DNA from: Bacteroidales bacterium GP1
GTDB taxonomy: Bacteria; Bacteroidota; Bacteroidia; Bacteroidales; Muribaculaceae
Direction of reading: 5' to 3'
Length of the DNA: 46,893 nt
Assembly: GCA_001701105.1 (NCBI GenBank)
Contig: DAAI01000032.1
Coordinates: 1-46,893 of the forward strand
Positions 33,771 through 43,695 of this stretch are shown piece by piece; within the stretch, counting starts at the first letter, position 1, and the number at the start of each line of letters is the position of its first letter. The translations under genes were made by a program, and so were the position numbers. The notes under the pieces were generated by a model. The model had not been told where the DNA came from. It saw only the letters and a program-made list of their open reading frames with translations, and ran no database searches.

Positions 33771-34826
33771 ATGGGACTAAAAAATATCTTTCCGCAGGAC
33801 AAACTGAAAATTCTTCAGGATTTACTGAAGAATAGTAGCCGTATTGTAGTAACCGGACATATGCGCCCTGATGGCGATGCCATAGGGAGCTGTCTGGGGC
33901 TTTGTCATATGCTGAAAATGCAGGGCAAAGACGCCGTAGTAATCCTTCCTGACCGCGCCCCTGAATCATTACAGTTTCTTCCCGGAGCGTCTGAGATAGT
34001 GGTGTATACTCAGCACGAAGAATATACCAAAAGAATACTCGGAGAATCCGATTTGATAATCATGTGTGATTTCAATACGGCCACACGGCAAGGTAATCTT
34101 GCGCCCTCTGTGCAAGCATCTCCGGCAAAGAGAGTTGTAATCGACCATCATTGTAATCCTGATTTGCAAAGCATGGTGGAATTCTCGTATCCGGAAATGT
34201 CGTCGACTTGTGAACTTATGTTTCGGTTGATCGCAGCTTTAGGCTATTATTCCGAAATGGACGAAATCACAGCCACATGTATATTGACCGGTATGATAAC
34301 AGATACGCAGAACTTTACAGTGAACATCTCTGATCCGGACACTTTTGAAATAATGATAAAATTATTGGAAAAAGGAGCAGAGAAAGAGCGTATAGTATAT
34401 GAGGCATTGAAAGCCACTTCCTACAATGCGCTGCGCCTGAATAGTTTCGCTATTTCCGAGAGGCTTGAGATCTTTCCATCACACCGAAGTTGCATAATAA
34501 CATTGTCAAAAGGCGATCTCGAAAAATTCAATTATAGAAAGGGTGATACAGAAGGTCTGGTGAACGAACCGTTACGAATACGAGGCATAATATACTCCAT
34601 ATTTCTTAGGGAAGATGAGGATTGTATAAAGATATCAATGCGGAGCAGATATAATTTCCCTGTAGGAAAAATATGCAGCGAACAATTCGGAGGTGGAGGC
34701 CATATACAGGCAGCCGGAGCGGAATATGACGGTAGCCTGGAGGAATGCCGTAAGAAAATGATTAGTGTAATGAAGGAATATGATCAATATCTCCCTTCAA
34801 AACTTGAAAAATTAGATATTAAATGA
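33771..34826 (+). CDS. nrnA: Bifunctional oligoribonuclease/PAP phosphatase NrnA
   Basis: This DHH-DHHA1 phosphoesterase degrades short RNA oligonucleotides and dephosphorylates 3'-phosphoadenosine 5'-phosphate. Motif I is HMRPDGDAIGS (about residue 28), motif II has IMCDFN, the DHH triad is D125-H126-H127 in VIDHHCNP, and a later Asp lies in GMITDTQNF. The DHHA1 domain ends with FGGGGHIQAAGAEY. At 351 residues it is normal. Its stop overlaps the start of the next gene by four bases (ATGA). Confidence 0.94.
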   Translation: MGLKNIFPQDKLKILQDLLKNSSRIVVTGHMRPDGDAIGSCLGLCHMLKMQGKDAVVILPDRAPESLQFLPGASEIVVYTQHEEYTKRILGESDLIIMCDFNTATRQGNLAPSVQASPAKRVVIDHHCNPDLQSMVEFSYPEMSSTCELMFRLIAALGYYSEMDEITATCILTGMITDTQNFTVNISDPDTFEIMIKLLEKGAEKERIVYEALKATSYNALRLNSFAISERLEIFPSHRSCIITLSKGDLEKFNYRKGDTEGLVNEPLRIRGIIYSIFLREDEDCIKISMRSRYNFPVGKICSEQFGGGGHIQAAGAEYDGSLEECRKKMISVMKEYDQYLPSKLEKLDIK

Positions 34827-35401
34827 ATATAAACAAAAAAATTACCATTATCACCGTCGCGTTGTTAGCCATTCTGGCGGCATCATGTAACGACAGCAAA
34901 TCTTACTCTGAACTCCTTACAGAGGAAGAGAAGGCAGTGAACTGGTATCTTGCACAGAATGAAGTAGTCACGGAGATTCCTGAGGATTCGGTTTTCAAGA
35001 CGGGTCCTGAAGCTCCATATTATAAGATGACTCTTGACGGATCGGTGTATATGCGAGTGCTTGAAACGGGTGACCTCAAAAACAAGCCAAAATTCGGAGA
35101 CAGGGTTTATTTTTCTTTCATGCGCCAAAGCATAAAGGATCTATATAAAGGGTATGATCCGGCATGGCAAGGAAACGATGAAGATATGAGCACAGGACTC
35201 GGAAGCACAAGTTTCTTTTTAGGAAATACGGTTTTGCCGAGCACTACACAATATGGCACCGGAATACAGATGCCGATGGATTATCTCGGTTATTACAGCC
35301 AGGTAGAAATAATAATAAAATCTACAAAAGGCTTTGAAACCGATATTACGCAATGCGAAGCATATGTGTATAAAATAAGATATTTTCCGGCAATATATTG
35401 A
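34823..35401 (+). CDS. DUF4827-type lipoprotein
   Basis: The signal sequence NKKITIITVALLAILAASCNDS has a lipobox AASC. The ~170-residue mature domain resembles DUF4827, an uncharacterised Bacteroidetes envelope family with a possible FKBP-like fold: VNWYLAQNEVV, APYYKMTLDGSVYMRVLETGD, FGDRVYFSFMRQ and GSTSFFLGNTVLPSTTQYGTGIQMPMDYLG. No catalytic residues can be assigned. It overlaps nrnA and precedes glmM by 34 bp. Confidence 0.8.
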   Translation: MNINKKITIITVALLAILAASCNDSKSYSELLTEEEKAVNWYLAQNEVVTEIPEDSVFKTGPEAPYYKMTLDGSVYMRVLETGDLKNKPKFGDRVYFSFMRQSIKDLYKGYDPAWQGNDEDMSTGLGSTSFFLGNTVLPSTTQYGTGIQMPMDYLGYYSQVEIIIKSTKGFETDITQCEAYVYKIRYFPAIY

Positions 35402-35435
35402 ACGGGAGAGGCACGAACAAATTAAGCAATAGAAA

Positions 35436-36833
35436 ATGTCATTGATAAAGTCAATATCAGGAATACGTGGCACCATTGGAGGATCAGTCGGTGCAGGGCT
35501 ATCGGGAGTAGATGTAGTAAAATTTACATCTGCTTATGCAGAATTTATCAGGCGCCGGAAGCCGGATGGCAGTCGGACAATAGTTGTAGGACGTGATACG
35601 CGGCTATCAGGAGATATGGTGTGCAATCTTGTAAAAGGTACATTAATGTCAATGGGTTTCAATGTAATCAACATCGGCCTTGCATCCACACCGACAACCG
35701 AATTAGCTGTAACCGGAGAAAATGCTGACGGTGGAATAATAATCACAGCCAGCCATAATCCAATACAATGGAATGCCCTTAAACTTCTTAATTCCAATGG
35801 CGAATTTCTTAACGATAAAGAAGGGAAAGAAGTAATCCGTATTGCGGAAGCTGAAGAAGTAAAATATGCCGATGTACAAGATCTCGGACGTGAATATGTG
35901 AACGATACATGGGATCGCCAACATATTGACATGGTACTAAATCTTGACTTGGTGGACAGGAAAGCTATTGCCGATGCCGGATTCAAAGTTGCCATAGACG
36001 GTATTAATTCTGTAGGAGGGAACGTAATACCAGCCCTCCTGAAAGCCCTCGGTATAAAAGAAATAGTGGAGATAAATTGCGAAGCCACCGGCAAATTTGC
36101 GCATACGCCGGAACCGATTCCTCAGAACCTTACCACTGTGACCGACATAGTAAAATCGTCGGGAGCAGATGTTGGATTTGTAGTGGATCCGGATGTCGAC
36201 CGGCTTGCCATAATAATGGAAAATGGAGAGATGTTCATAGAGGAGAATACTCTCATAGCAATTGCCGATTATGTTTTGAGTCATACTCCCGGAGCCACCG
36301 TATCGAATCTCAGCAGTTCACGAGGATTGAGGGATGTCACGGAAAAGCACGGGTGCCATTATACTCCAGCCGCAGTTGGCGAAGTGAATGTGGTGGAAAA
36401 GATGAAAGCCACTAATGCTATAATCGGAGGCGAAGGAAATGGCGGTGTGATATATCCGGCACTCCATTACGGACGTGATGCTCTCGTAGGAGTCGCTCTA
36501 TTTCTGACCTTGATGGCAAAGAGCGGAAAGAAAGTATCCGAAATCAAAGCATCGCTGCCAAAGTATGAGATAGCAAAGCATAAGATTGAGCTTACTCCCG
36601 ACCTTGACGTGGATGCAATTCTTGAGGAGGTAAAGGATCAATTCATGAATGAAAAAATATGCGATATCGATGGAGTAAAAATTGATTTCGCCGACAGTTG
36701 GGTACATCTTCGGAAATCGAATACGGAGCCCATCATCCGGATTTACAGCGAAGCTGAAACAATGGCCCGTGCAGATTCTCTTGCGGAAGAAATAAAATTG
36801 ATAATTAAGAAAATAGGAGATAAGAGATGCTAA
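35436..36833 (+). CDS. glmM: Phosphoglucosamine mutase
   Basis: It interconverts glucosamine 6-phosphate and 1-phosphate for UDP-GlcNAc, feeding peptidoglycan and lipid A. It has the alpha-D-phosphohexomutase layout: phosphoserine loop IITASHNPIQWN (Ser near residue 104), metal loop DPDVDRLA, sugar-binding GGEGNGGVIYP and phosphate-binding RKSNTEPIIRIYSEA. GlmM is favoured over phosphomannomutase by overall form and by neighbours sppA and lpxK. Specificity is inferred. It overlaps the sppA start by seven bases. Confidence 0.92.
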   Translation: MSLIKSISGIRGTIGGSVGAGLSGVDVVKFTSAYAEFIRRRKPDGSRTIVVGRDTRLSGDMVCNLVKGTLMSMGFNVINIGLASTPTTELAVTGENADGGIIITASHNPIQWNALKLLNSNGEFLNDKEGKEVIRIAEAEEVKYADVQDLGREYVNDTWDRQHIDMVLNLDLVDRKAIADAGFKVAIDGINSVGGNVIPALLKALGIKEIVEINCEATGKFAHTPEPIPQNLTTVTDIVKSSGADVGFVVDPDVDRLAIIMENGEMFIEENTLIAIADYVLSHTPGATVSNLSSSRGLRDVTEKHGCHYTPAAVGEVNVVEKMKATNAIIGGEGNGGVIYPALHYGRDALVGVALFLTLMAKSGKKVSEIKASLPKYEIAKHKIELTPDLDVDAILEEVKDQFMNEKICDIDGVKIDFADSWVHLRKSNTEPIIRIYSEAETMARADSLAEEIKLIIKKIGDKRC

Positions 36834-38617
36834 AAAAATTTATTTTAAACATGCTGTCGGCCTTTGTCGGCGCATGGTTGGCAATAGTGCTTCTTATAAT
36901 GTCGGGATTTCTACTCTTGACTTCCATAATCGGCAATATGCACTCATCGGCCGTTTCGGAACAGGTGAAAGCCCGGAGCATCTTATGTATAAATCTTGAG
37001 GGAGATATAATTGAGGCGGAAAAGGCAAGCCGGCCGGACTATATGAACCTATTGCAGGGAGAAATAAGCAAGCCTCAGACTCTTAATATTCTTATCGAAG
37101 CATTACGAGAGGGTGCAAGAAATAAAAATATAGTCGCCTTATACCTGGATTGCGGTCTTTTATCCACTTCTCCGGCAACCCTCAACGCACTGCGTGATGA
37201 AATAATTGAATTTAAAAAAAGCGGGAAACCGGTATATGCATATGGAGATGGCCTTACTACAGGCAGTTATTTCGTTGCATCGGCAGCCGATAGAATTTAT
37301 CTCAATCCTCAAGGCCAGGTAGAATTGATGGGAATGAATTCTTCAGTTACATACATGAAGGATTTATTCGACAAGCTGGGCATACAGTTTCAAGTAGTTA
37401 AGGTGGGCACCTTCAAATCGGCCGTCGAACCATATATCCTCCAGCATATGAGTGAGCCTGCGCGTGCCCAGATGGATACACTCCTGAATAATATGTGGAG
37501 TTACATCACTACTAATATATGTAAATCCCGCTCGAAAAAACATCTTACAAAGGCATTCATTGATACGCTTGTATCAGTTAAAAGCATCAGCTTCTCTCCA
37601 GCAAAGACAGTAATGGAAAGCGGATTGGTAGATTCATTATGCTATGGCAGAATGATGAAAGATAAATTCGCGAAGATCACGGGGCAAGACCCTGATAATA
37701 TCAATTATGTTAGTCCAGCCACGTTGGTGGAGCAGGTGCCCTGGACTGATTCATATGATTCAAAGAATCAAATAGTGGTATTATATGCCACGGGAGAAAT
37801 CTCCGACGGCAATCCATCGCAGATTGATTATAAGACGTTAGTCCCGGTAATAACCAAACTTGCCGACGATAAGAAGATAAAAGGAATGGTACTGCGCGTC
37901 AATTCACCCGGAGGATCAGCCTTTGGCAGCGATCAGATAGGGGAAGCTTTGGATTATTTCCAGTCAAAAGGGAAGCCATTGGCAGTATCCATGGGTGATT
38001 ATGCAGCTTCCGGAGGATACTGGATATCCTCGTGCGCTGATGTAATTTTTGCAGATCCGCTGACAATAACAGGATCCATTGGTATATTCGGCTTGATCCC
38101 GAATGTAAATGGATTGACTGATAAACTTGGAGTGAATATAGAAACAGTCTCCACTAATCCGGGCTCAAATTTCCCGACAATTTACAAGGGAATGGACGAT
38201 CGCCAGCTTGGAGTAATGCAGAAGTATGTTGAAAGAGGTTACGAACAATTCGTTGGGCGAGTGGCCAAGGGTCGCAAAATGAGTGTGGAAGCAGTGAAAC
38301 GAATTGCCGAAGGACGCGTATGGGATGCTATTTCAGCCAAACGTATCGGACTAGTCGACTCTTTAGGGTCATTGCAGAAAGCTATTGAATGGACTGCAGC
38401 AAAAGCTAAGATAAGTGATAAATACGACATTTCCGCCTATCCTAAATATGAGCCTTCATTCTGGGATATGATCCCTTCGGGCGGAATGGCATCTAAGACT
38501 TTGGAGAAGCTGCAAAGTAAAAATCAAGAAGATGCTCTCTTGGAATTCGGTCGCCAGATTCTTAATAGATATAGAATTCAAGCCCGGATGCCGGAGATCA
38601 GGGTAGGTTTTAATTGA
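36827..38617 (+). CDS. sppA: Signal peptide peptidase SppA, 67K type
   Basis: This inner-membrane serine protease degrades cleaved signal peptides. An N-terminal membrane anchor covers about residues 14-40. The protein is the double-domain 67K form. The N-terminal S49-like half supplies the general-base lysine (family knowledge; probably K in the KVGTFKSAVEPY block). The C-terminal half supplies the nucleophile serine in GDYAASGGYWISSCAD, followed by TITGSIGIFG. The length of 596 fits. It is translationally coupled to glmM and 10 bp before lpxK. Confidence 0.94.
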   Translation: MLKKFILNMLSAFVGAWLAIVLLIMSGFLLLTSIIGNMHSSAVSEQVKARSILCINLEGDIIEAEKASRPDYMNLLQGEISKPQTLNILIEALREGARNKNIVALYLDCGLLSTSPATLNALRDEIIEFKKSGKPVYAYGDGLTTGSYFVASAADRIYLNPQGQVELMGMNSSVTYMKDLFDKLGIQFQVVKVGTFKSAVEPYILQHMSEPARAQMDTLLNNMWSYITTNICKSRSKKHLTKAFIDTLVSVKSISFSPAKTVMESGLVDSLCYGRMMKDKFAKITGQDPDNINYVSPATLVEQVPWTDSYDSKNQIVVLYATGEISDGNPSQIDYKTLVPVITKLADDKKIKGMVLRVNSPGGSAFGSDQIGEALDYFQSKGKPLAVSMGDYAASGGYWISSCADVIFADPLTITGSIGIFGLIPNVNGLTDKLGVNIETVSTNPGSNFPTIYKGMDDRQLGVMQKYVERGYEQFVGRVAKGRKMSVEAVKRIAEGRVWDAISAKRIGLVDSLGSLQKAIEWTAAKAKISDKYDISAYPKYEPSFWDMIPSGGMASKTLEKLQSKNQEDALLEFGRQILNRYRIQARMPEIRVGFN

Positions 38618-38627
38618 TTATATCCAC

Positions 38628-39710
38628 ATGCCGACACGACAACAGATATTAAGATGGTTGTTAACACCGTTGTCATGGATATATGGAGCGGTGACGACGA
38701 CGCGCAATTGGATGTTCGACAATCATATTCTCAAGCAACAGGAATATGATGTGCCGATCATTTGTGTCGGCAATATCACAGTGGGTGGAACCGGAAAGAC
38801 TCCACACGTAGAATATATAATCGAGAATTTATCCCTTGATTATAATATTGCAGTCCTTAGTCGGGGTTATAAGCGAAAGACCAAGGGATTCCTGATGGTG
38901 AATTCCAACAGCACGCCGGAGAATGTAGGCGACGAACCGTTGCAAATATATCAAAAATATGGAACCCGTGTAAAAGTAGCGGTTTGCGAGAATCGTAAGA
39001 AAGGAATTGCTGAATTAATGCGACAGTTTCCTGACATTCAACTGATAGTTCTTGATGACGCATTCCAGCATAGATATGTAAAGCCGAAAGTATCAGTTTT
39101 ATTGATGGACTATAATCGTCCGATATATAAAGACAAACTATTACCCCTCGGACGACTCAGAGAAAATTGGCGCCAGGTGGAACGTGCCGATGTCGTGGTT
39201 GTGACAAAATGCCGGGAAGAGATGACTCCACTCGATTACCGGCTTGTATATCATGAATTAGGTATCCGCCCATATCAGGGCTTGTATTTTTCGGTTGTGA
39301 ATTACGGCGGTTTATTGCCGGTATTTCCCGACGACAAACCTTACTCAGTAAATCTGAACAACCTGTACGAAAATGATACGGTCTTACTCTTGACCGGGAT
39401 TGCGAATCCCCGCGGGTTTGTGCGCCACTTCCGTAAATATTCATTCCGCGTTGTAGTGGCTCATTATCCGGATCATCATGATTTTAAAAGAAAAGATATA
39501 AAGGCTTTGGCCGAAAAGTTTGAGAAAATGAAGGGTGAACGTAAGGTTATAATTACGACTGAAAAAGACGCAGTCAGGCTTGCATATAATCCCTATTTCC
39601 CGGCAAAATTAAAGCCATATGTGTTTTATATTCCAATCGGAATCCGGATATCCGCAAGCCTTAATGACAAAGACTTTATTTCAGAACTTCGACACAAGAT
39701 TGATAAGTGA
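38628..39710 (+). CDS. lpxK: Tetraacyldisaccharide 4'-kinase
   Basis: It phosphorylates the lipid A disaccharide at position 4'. The P-loop reads GNITVGGTGKTPHVEYI (about residues 46-62). ILDDAFQHRYVKP corresponds to the family's DDGFQH segment and LPLGRLREN follows. The N-terminus carries an amphipathic or membrane-associated helix. At 360 residues it is normal. It confirms a lipopolysaccharide-bearing outer membrane. A 121-bp gap follows before punA. Confidence 0.95.
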   Translation: MPTRQQILRWLLTPLSWIYGAVTTTRNWMFDNHILKQQEYDVPIICVGNITVGGTGKTPHVEYIIENLSLDYNIAVLSRGYKRKTKGFLMVNSNSTPENVGDEPLQIYQKYGTRVKVAVCENRKKGIAELMRQFPDIQLIVLDDAFQHRYVKPKVSVLLMDYNRPIYKDKLLPLGRLRENWRQVERADVVVVTKCREEMTPLDYRLVYHELGIRPYQGLYFSVVNYGGLLPVFPDDKPYSVNLNNLYENDTVLLLTGIANPRGFVRHFRKYSFRVVVAHYPDHHDFKRKDIKALAEKFEKMKGERKVIITTEKDAVRLAYNPYFPAKLKPYVFYIPIGIRISASLNDKDFISELRHKIDK

Positions 39711-39831
39711 AACCGATGTCAGAGGTCTAATACGGTGATTGAAACAATAATGTGCCCGACATTGTTCTGAATATAGGTAGTGACTATCAAGTCATATCAT
39801 AACAACAAGATAAAAATAAATAACTCATATC

Positions 39832-40656
39832 ATGGAAAAGACTTATCTTGATAAGATTCGCGAGACGGCAGATTATATCCGAAAGGAAGTGGGCGCAATG
39901 CCTGAAATAGGGGTAATCCTCGGTACCGGTCTCGGCGACCTTGTAAATCATATTGACATTAAAATAGAACTGGATTATCATACTATCCCGAATTTCCCGG
40001 TATCAACAGTGGAAGGTCATAGCGGCAAACTGATATTCGGTTATCTCGGAGGAAAGTATGTAGTGGCTATGCAGGGTCGTTTCCATTATTATGAAGGATA
40101 CGACATGAAGCAGGTGACATTCCCCGTGCGTGTGATGCAAGAGATAGGAATCAGTAAGCTCTTTGTAAGCAATGCCGCAGGGGGTATGAACAAAGAATTT
40201 GTGGTGGGCGATGTAATGATCATCACTGATCATATCAATCTCTTCCCGGAGAATCCGTTGCGTGGAAAGAATTATGACGACTTGGGCCCGAGATTCCCTG
40301 CTATGACTGAAGCCTACAGCCACGATTTGATTGATATGGCGGATAATATTGCAAGGGAGGAGAATATCAGGCTGATGCACGGCGTATATGTAGGCACGGC
40401 TGGCCCGACCTTCGAAACTCCGGCTGAATATGAATATTTCAGAATCATCGGAGGCGACGCTGTCGGAATGTCGACAGTGCCTGAAGTAATAGTGGCCAAT
40501 CACGCAGGCATGAAAGTATTCGGTGTTTCTGTAATTACCGATCTCGGAGGGAAAGATATAAAGGAAGTGCCGACTCATGAGGAAGTCCAGAAAGCGGCTA
40601 TCAAGGCACAGCCTGTGATGACTGCAATCATTAAAAAGATGCTCGAGCGGCTATAG
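39832..40656 (+). CDS. punA: Purine-nucleoside phosphorylase (trimeric PNP type)
   Basis: It splits purine nucleosides with phosphate. Motifs: GVILGTGLGDLV (phosphate), STVEGHSGKLIFGYLGG, AMQGRFHYYEGY, VSNAAGGMN and GPTFETPAEYE with base-contact E195. SVITDLGG places Asp (D237) where human-type PNP has Asn243. An Asp there, as in methylthioadenosine phosphorylases, can allow 6-aminopurines, so strict inosine/guanosine use should not be assumed. At 274 residues it is normal. It lies between lpxK and thiL. Confidence 0.93.
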   Translation: MEKTYLDKIRETADYIRKEVGAMPEIGVILGTGLGDLVNHIDIKIELDYHTIPNFPVSTVEGHSGKLIFGYLGGKYVVAMQGRFHYYEGYDMKQVTFPVRVMQEIGISKLFVSNAAGGMNKEFVVGDVMIITDHINLFPENPLRGKNYDDLGPRFPAMTEAYSHDLIDMADNIAREENIRLMHGVYVGTAGPTFETPAEYEYFRIIGGDAVGMSTVPEVIVANHAGMKVFGVSVITDLGGKDIKEVPTHEEVQKAAIKAQPVMTAIIKKMLERL

Positions 40657-40674
40657 GATATTTAATATATCTTT

Positions 40675-41733
40675 ATGATGGAAGCTAAACAGACTGAAAT
40701 ATCATCATTAGGCGAGTTCGGTCTTATAGATCGCCTTACCCAAAACATAAAAATTAATAATGAGTCAACACTGAAAGGAATCGGGGATGACGCGGCTGTA
40801 TTGAAGTTCGGAGACAAGGAAGTATTGTTAACGACCGATTTGCTTCTGGAAGGAGTGCATTTCGACTTACGTTATGTGCCTCTTAAGCATCTTGGATATA
40901 AATCGGCTATCGTCAATTTCAGCGACATATATGCCATGAATGGCACGCCAAAACAAATTACTGTAAGTATTGGGGTGTCAAGCCGATTCACAGTAGAACA
41001 CATAGAAGATTTTTATTCCGGAGTGAAACTTGCCTGCGAAATATACGGAGTAGATATTGTAGGGGGTGATACTTCTGCATCTGTAACGGGATTAGTTATC
41101 AGCATTACTTGTATCGGAGAGGCGGATAAGGAGGATGTGGTATATCGTAATGGAGCGAAACCAACCGATCTTATATGCGTCAGCGGAGATCTGGGTGCAG
41201 CATACATGGGCCTTCAACTACTTGAGCGAGAAAATCGTGTTGCCGCACAGTCTGCTAAAGGGGAAGACTTCCAACCGGATTTTTCCGGAAAAGAATATAT
41301 TCTTGAACGTCAGTTAAAACCGGAGGCCCGGAAAGACATCATAGAGGCATTGAAAAAAGCCGGGATTAAGCCTACAAGTATGATGGATATAAGCGATGGG
41401 TTGTCTTCAGAGTTACTTCACATCTGTAAAGACTCAGATGTAGGATGCAGGGTTTATGAAGATCGCATTCCTATCGATTATCAGACAGCCGTAATGGCTG
41501 AAGAATTCAATATGAATCTTATCACTGCCGCCATGAATGGGGGCGAGGATTACGAGTTGCTATTCACAGTACCACTTACCGACAATGATAAGATAGAGAA
41601 ATTGGAAGGCGTAAAAATGATAGGATATATTACCAAGCCAGAATTGGGAGCCGCTTTGGTAACCCGAGACGGAGCGGAATTTCCGATTCGTGCGCAAGGA
41701 TGGAATGCCTTCGATGATAAAAATGAAAGGTAA
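40675..41733 (+). CDS. thiL: Thiamine-monophosphate kinase
   Basis: It performs the last step of thiamine diphosphate synthesis. Features: GIGDDAAVL near residue 38, TDLLLEGVHFDL, VGGDTSASVTGLVISITCIGE, SMMDISDGLSSELLHI, and NGGEDYELLFTVP near the end. The length of 352 is typical. Either of two consecutive ATG codons at 40675 may be used. ThDP is the cofactor of Dxs in this window, although the genes are distant. It begins 18 bp after punA. Confidence 0.95.
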   Translation: MMEAKQTEISSLGEFGLIDRLTQNIKINNESTLKGIGDDAAVLKFGDKEVLLTTDLLLEGVHFDLRYVPLKHLGYKSAIVNFSDIYAMNGTPKQITVSIGVSSRFTVEHIEDFYSGVKLACEIYGVDIVGGDTSASVTGLVISITCIGEADKEDVVYRNGAKPTDLICVSGDLGAAYMGLQLLERENRVAAQSAKGEDFQPDFSGKEYILERQLKPEARKDIIEALKKAGIKPTSMMDISDGLSSELLHICKDSDVGCRVYEDRIPIDYQTAVMAEEFNMNLITAAMNGGEDYELLFTVPLTDNDKIEKLEGVKMIGYITKPELGAALVTRDGAEFPIRAQGWNAFDDKNER

Positions 41734-41740
41734 AAAAAGA

Positions 41741-42805
41741 ATGGTCGCGGAATGGGAAAGTCAATCGGTAATACTTATGGCTTTCCCCGATGATTCCACC
41801 GATTGGGCCAACATTATAGATGCGGCGCGCAATCAGTTCGCTCGACTTGCGGATGCCATAATCAAAAATGGCGGAAAGGTGGTGATGTTGGCAAGAAATC
41901 CGGAATCTACGTGGAAATATCTTGCGGAGGTAATTAATGATGAGGGATTAATGGAAAAATCCATAACTCTAATACCTCTTGAATTTAACGACACCTGGAC
42001 AAGGGATTACGGGCCAATATCAGTGCTTGAAAAAGATGCCAACGAAGTAGAGAGTGCAACTGCTGTTGATTTCGGCTTTAACGCATGGGGATTGAAGTTT
42101 GCCGCAGACCTTGATAATACGATAGGACTCCGCCTGATACAAAAAGGGGTTATTAAAAAGGATTGTTACAGAAATGAACGTGGATTAATCCTGGAGGGGG
42201 GATCTCTTGAAACCGATGGGGAAGGTACAATGCTGACCACATCAGAGTGTCTGCTCAACGTTAATCGGAACCCCGGTTTATCAAAACACGACATTGAGAA
42301 ATATTTATATGATATTTTGGGAATCGATAGAGTCCTTTGGCTTGACCATGGCCATATTGACGGGGATGATACAGATTCTCATATAGATACGCTATGCCGG
42401 TTGGCACCGGGTAACACCATTCTTTATACCGGGTCCACACAAGGAAGCAATGGCCAGCGAGAGTCGCTAAAAAAAATGGAGCAGCAGTTACGGACATTCC
42501 AAACTCGTGGCGGGAACCCATATAATCTGCTCGAACTACCTTTACCTAAACCGATCAAGGATGATGATGGGCATGCGTTAGGAGCTACATATGCCAATTT
42601 CCTTGTGATGACTGAAGCTGTTCTTGTTCCAACGTATGGAGACAAAGAATGCGATGACAAAGCAATCGAAGTCATCAAACAAGCCTATCCCGATAGGAAA
42701 ATTATAGGAGTGGATTGTCGCACATTAATCATGCAAGGAGGATCGCTGCATTGCTCCACAATGCAGATAATTCCCGGCCTGCTAAATGAAAATTTCGAAG
42801 GATGA
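41741..42805 (+). CDS. aguA: Agmatine deiminase
   Basis: It converts agmatine to N-carbamoylputrescine and ammonia. It is a peptidyl-arginine deiminase fold protein: MAFPDDSTDWANI, NDTWTRDYGPISV, EGGSLETDGEGTMLTT, WLDHGHIDGDDTDSHID and catalytic Cys338 in QGGSLHCSTMQIIPG. ATG at 41741 (MVAEWESQSV) is chosen because homologues start near AEW. An ATG at 41723 would overlap thiL. Its stop overlaps the aguB start, which fits consecutive steps in one pathway. Confidence 0.94.
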   Translation: MVAEWESQSVILMAFPDDSTDWANIIDAARNQFARLADAIIKNGGKVVMLARNPESTWKYLAEVINDEGLMEKSITLIPLEFNDTWTRDYGPISVLEKDANEVESATAVDFGFNAWGLKFAADLDNTIGLRLIQKGVIKKDCYRNERGLILEGGSLETDGEGTMLTTSECLLNVNRNPGLSKHDIEKYLYDILGIDRVLWLDHGHIDGDDTDSHIDTLCRLAPGNTILYTGSTQGSNGQRESLKKMEQQLRTFQTRGGNPYNLLELPLPKPIKDDDGHALGATYANFLVMTEAVLVPTYGDKECDDKAIEVIKQAYPDRKIIGVDCRTLIMQGGSLHCSTMQIIPGLLNENFEG

Positions 42806-43686
42806 GAAGAATTAAGGTAGGAATAGTCCAGCATTCCTTTAATGAAAGTGTTGAAACAAACAGGGCACGTAATCTGACTGCCATTGAAAACCTTGCCGCC
42901 GAAGGGGCAGAACTGATAGTATTGTCGGAACTTCACGATTCCTTATATTTCTGTCAGACCGAAGATGTGGGAAATTTCAAGTATTCTGAAGCGATTCCCG
43001 GAGATTTCACAGAATTATATTCCGAAGCGGCAGCTTCCAACAATGTGGTATTGGTGACAAGTATGTTTGAGCGCAGAGCTGCCGGACTATATCATAATAC
43101 CGCCATAGTTTTTGATAAAGATGGCAGCATGGCAGGAAAATATCGGAAGATGCACATTCCGGACGATCCGGGCTTCTATGAAAAATTTTATTTTACACCC
43201 GGCGACATCGGTTTTGAACCAATAGAGACGAGCATCGGACGGCTTGGTGTCATGGTATGTTGGGATCAATGGTATCCCGAGGGCGCAAGATTAATGGCTT
43301 TGCGCGGGGCAGAAATATTGATTTATCCTACTGCAATAGGGTGGAATCCGGATGATACGTATGATGAAAAGAGAAGGCAGCTTGATGCATGGATTACAAT
43401 TCAAAGGAGCCATGCCGTAGCAAATGGAATACCCGTAATAAGCGTCAATAGAAATGGATTTGAGGAGGATCCCTCAGGTCAGACTTCCGGCATAGACTTT
43501 TGGGGCTCGAGCTTTGTAGCTGGTCCGCAGGGGGAGATATTATGCATGGCCCCCGAAAATTCGCCTGCTGAAATGATGATAGACTTAGATCTTGATCGGA
43601 CAGTGAATGTACGTCAGTGGTGGCCATACCTTCGCGACAGGAGAATTGATGCCTATGGCAAAATTGTCGAAAGATTCATCGATTAA
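42802..43686 (+). CDS. aguB: N-carbamoylputrescine amidase
   Basis: This nitrilase-superfamily enzyme hydrolyses carbamoylputrescine to putrescine, CO2 and ammonia. The Glu-Lys-Cys triad is visible: E43 in LSELHDS, K116 in YRKMHIPDD and C153 in GVMVCWDQWYPEGARL. At 294 residues it is the standard length. It overlaps aguA by four bases (ATGA). Together they turn agmatine, from diet, other bacteria or arginine decarboxylation, into putrescine. No arginine decarboxylase gene is seen nearby. Confidence 0.95.
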   Translation: MRRIKVGIVQHSFNESVETNRARNLTAIENLAAEGAELIVLSELHDSLYFCQTEDVGNFKYSEAIPGDFTELYSEAAASNNVVLVTSMFERRAAGLYHNTAIVFDKDGSMAGKYRKMHIPDDPGFYEKFYFTPGDIGFEPIETSIGRLGVMVCWDQWYPEGARLMALRGAEILIYPTAIGWNPDDTYDEKRRQLDAWITIQRSHAVANGIPVISVNRNGFEEDPSGQTSGIDFWGSSFVAGPQGEILCMAPENSPAEMMIDLDLDRTVNVRQWWPYLRDRRIDAYGKIVERFID

Positions 43687-43695
43687 GTAAAAATA

